Notes under the pieces: model-generated
Told to the model about the DNA's origin: nothing
The model's database searches: none
The model's input: the letters and a program-made list of their open reading frames with translations, nothing else
Shown: piece by piece, positions 59,534-60,253 of the stretch
Numbering within the stretch: the stretch's first letter is position 1
Layout of the letters: every line of letters begins with the position of its first letter
Assembly (NCBI RefSeq): GCF_002860285.1
Contig: NZ_PGVF01000033.1
Span: 1 to 60,253 of the forward strand
DNA from: Bacillus sp. M6-12
GTDB taxonomy: Bacteria; Bacillota; Bacilli; Bacillales; DSM-1321
DNA length: 60,253 bases
Reading direction: 5' to 3'
Position numbers and translations under genes: made by a program

Positions 59534-59607
59534 TGGAGGCGGCAACCGGATTCGAACCGGTGGTAAAGGTTTTGCAGACCTTGGCCTTACCACTTGGCTA
59601 TGCCGCC
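59534..59607 (-). tRNA. tRNA-Cys(GCA)
   Basis: GGCGGCA acceptor, AAGGT-CTGCAAA-ACCTT anticodon arm and encoded CCA. Confidence 0.96.
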
Positions 59608-59614
59608 ATACTTT

Positions 59615-59689
59615 TGGAGCGGAAGACGGGATTCGAACCCGCGACCCCAACCTTGGCAAGGTTGTATTCTACCACTGAACTACTTCCGC
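59615..59689 (-). tRNA. tRNA-Gly(GCC)
   Basis: GCGGAAG acceptor, CAACC-TTGCCAA-GGTTG anticodon arm and encoded CCA. Confidence 0.96.
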
Positions 59690-59696
59690 ATATAAA

Positions 59697-59771
59697 TGGC
59701 TGGGCTAGCTGGATTCGAACCAACGCATGACGGAGTCAAAGTCCGTTGCCTTACCGCTTGGCTATAGCCCA
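59697..59771 (-). tRNA. tRNA-Gln(TTG)
   Basis: TGGGCTA acceptor, ACGGA-CTTTGAC-TCCGT anticodon arm and encoded CCA. Confidence 0.96.
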
Positions 59772-59798
59772 TTATGTATAAAAAAAAATATCTGAAAA

Positions 59799-59875
59799 TG
59801 GGGCGACTGATGGGAATCGAACCCACGAATGTCGGAACCACAATCCGATGCGTTAACCACTTCGCCACAATCGCC
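59799..59875 (-). tRNA. tRNA-His(GTG)
   Basis: TCGGA-TTGTGGT-TCCGA anticodon arm. An extra 5' G (position -1) pairs with C73, the hallmark of tRNA-His, and CCA is encoded. Confidence 0.96.
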
Positions 59876-59888
59876 ACAAAAATATAAT

Positions 59889-59962
59889 TGGCAGGGGCAG
59901 TAGGAATCGAACCCACACCGGAGGTTTTGGAGACCTCTGTTCTACCGTTAAACTATGCCCCT
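59889..59962 (-). tRNA. tRNA-Trp(CCA)
   Basis: AGGGGCA acceptor, GAGGT-CTCCAAA-ACCTC anticodon arm and encoded 3' CCA. Confidence 0.96.
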
Positions 59963-59974
59963 ATGAAAATCAAA

Positions 59975-60058
59975 TGGTGGAGGGGGGCAGATTCGAACTG
60001 CCGAACCCGAAGGAGCGGATTTACAGTCCGCCGCGTTTAGCCACTTCGCTACCCCTCC
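59975..60058 (-). tRNA. tRNA-Tyr(GTA)
   Basis: GGAGGGG acceptor, CGGA-CTGTAAA-TCCG anticodon arm, long variable arm and encoded CCA. Confidence 0.96.
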
Positions 60059-60074
60059 ACATATATAAGAACCA

Positions 60075-60150
<76 letters not shown>

Positions 60151-60156
60151 TTTAAA

Positions 60157-60232
60157 TGGTGGCTTGGGACGGAATCGAACCGCCGACACAAGGATTTTCA
60201 GTCCTTTGCTCTACCGACTGAGCTACCAAGCC
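60157..60232 (-). tRNA. tRNA-Phe(GAA)
   Basis: GGCTTGG acceptor, AGGA-CTGAAAA-TCCT anticodon arm and encoded CCA. Confidence 0.96.
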
Positions 60233-60236
60233 AAAA

Positions 60237-60253
60237 TGGCGGTCCCGACGGGA
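60237..60253 (-). tRNA. 3' end of a tRNA, probably tRNA-Asp, cut by the window edge
   Basis: Only the last 17 bases are present: TCCCGTCGGGACCGCCA, fitting a T-arm end, a CGGGACC acceptor strand, discriminator G and CCA. The order of the array (Asp precedes Phe in B. subtilis trnD) supports Asp. Confidence 0.6.

Noticed and set aside
59442..59916. Plus- and minus-strand open frames across the tRNA array (for example one reading VAGVEPALREEH or GSIPTAPAN)
   Set aside because: These are translations of tRNA genes or their complements; such frames are a familiar annotation artefact.

Overview
The window looks like chromosomal DNA from a spore-forming member of the Bacillaceae, close to the Bacillus, Cytobacillus or Mesobacillus group. 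The evidence is the low GC content, strong GGAGG-type ribosome sites, ATG/GTG/TTG starts, the sporulation genes prkA and yhbH, an hxlR/hxlA locus, and a tRNA array (Asp-Phe-Thr-Tyr-Trp-His-Gln-Gly-Cys-Leu) in the same order as the Bacillus subtilis trnD array. Most genes lie on the minus strand.

Layout: 0-2.5 kb, 5-oxoprolinase pxpB-pxpC-pxpA. 2.8-4.6 kb, hxlR diverging from hxlA, with hxlB broken by stops and indels. 4.7-6.5 kb, a short-chain dehydrogenase, a fused relic of a bacitracin-type ABC exporter, and a BcrC-like phosphatase. 6.7-9.4 kb, a sulfonate ABC importer (ssuA-ssuC-ssuB). 9.6-12.7 kb, a DUF3231 protein, an MFS transporter and YitT and UPF0316 membrane proteins. 12.8-25 kb, a ten-gene minus-strand operon: an OpuC/EgtUV-type importer, a HutH-like lyase, a divergent urocanase, a receiver-AraC regulator, then hutU, hutI and hutG. 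25-27 kb, a MerR regulator and a frameshifted von Willebrand A gene. 27-38.5 kb, a carbohydrate regulon with two Gfo/Idh/MocA dehydrogenases, a TIM-barrel isomerase, a ThuA protein, a YesM/YesN-type two-component system and a sugar ABC importer. 38.9-43.9 kb, yhbH, two small genes and prkA. 44-53 kb, housekeeping genes (nitroreductase, trmL, amidase, VanW, Excalibur, queG, B3/4, bmrA-like exporter). 53-57 kb, a nucleotidyltransferase lacking a normal start, a quinone oxidoreductase, a tautomerase, a broken MFS gene and an HxlR-type regulator. 57-60 kb, tRNA-Gly, an epimerase with a regulator, and the tRNA array running off the end.

The most interesting system is the 12.8-25 kb operon. Its HutH-like protein has an exact three-residue gap where the family carries the Ala-Ser-Gly that forms the MIO electrophile, and the adjacent second urocanase differs at several signature positions that the first one keeps. 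The associated importer belongs to the betaine/ergothioneine class. Together these suggest breakdown of a histidine betaine such as ergothioneine or hercynine (loss of trimethylamine, then hydration of thiourocanate or urocanate) joined to classical hutUIG. This is inference from motifs read by eye.

The second notable system is the 27-38 kb sugar regulon. Two distant operons carry the same 45-bp promoter element (42 of 45 identical) on opposite strands, flanking the two-component system, which fits a common activator site overlapping a cre-like sequence.

The window also holds several decaying genes (hxlB, bcrAB, the von Willebrand gene, a YbfB-type MFS gene), two phased arrays of a TTCCGTGA repeat with a period of about 21 bp, a three-copy repeat between yhbH and prkA, and genes whose ribosome site points to a non-standard start codon. 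Single-base indels could be sequencing errors, but the stop substitutions in hxlB and the large deletion in the bcr locus cannot be explained that way as easily.
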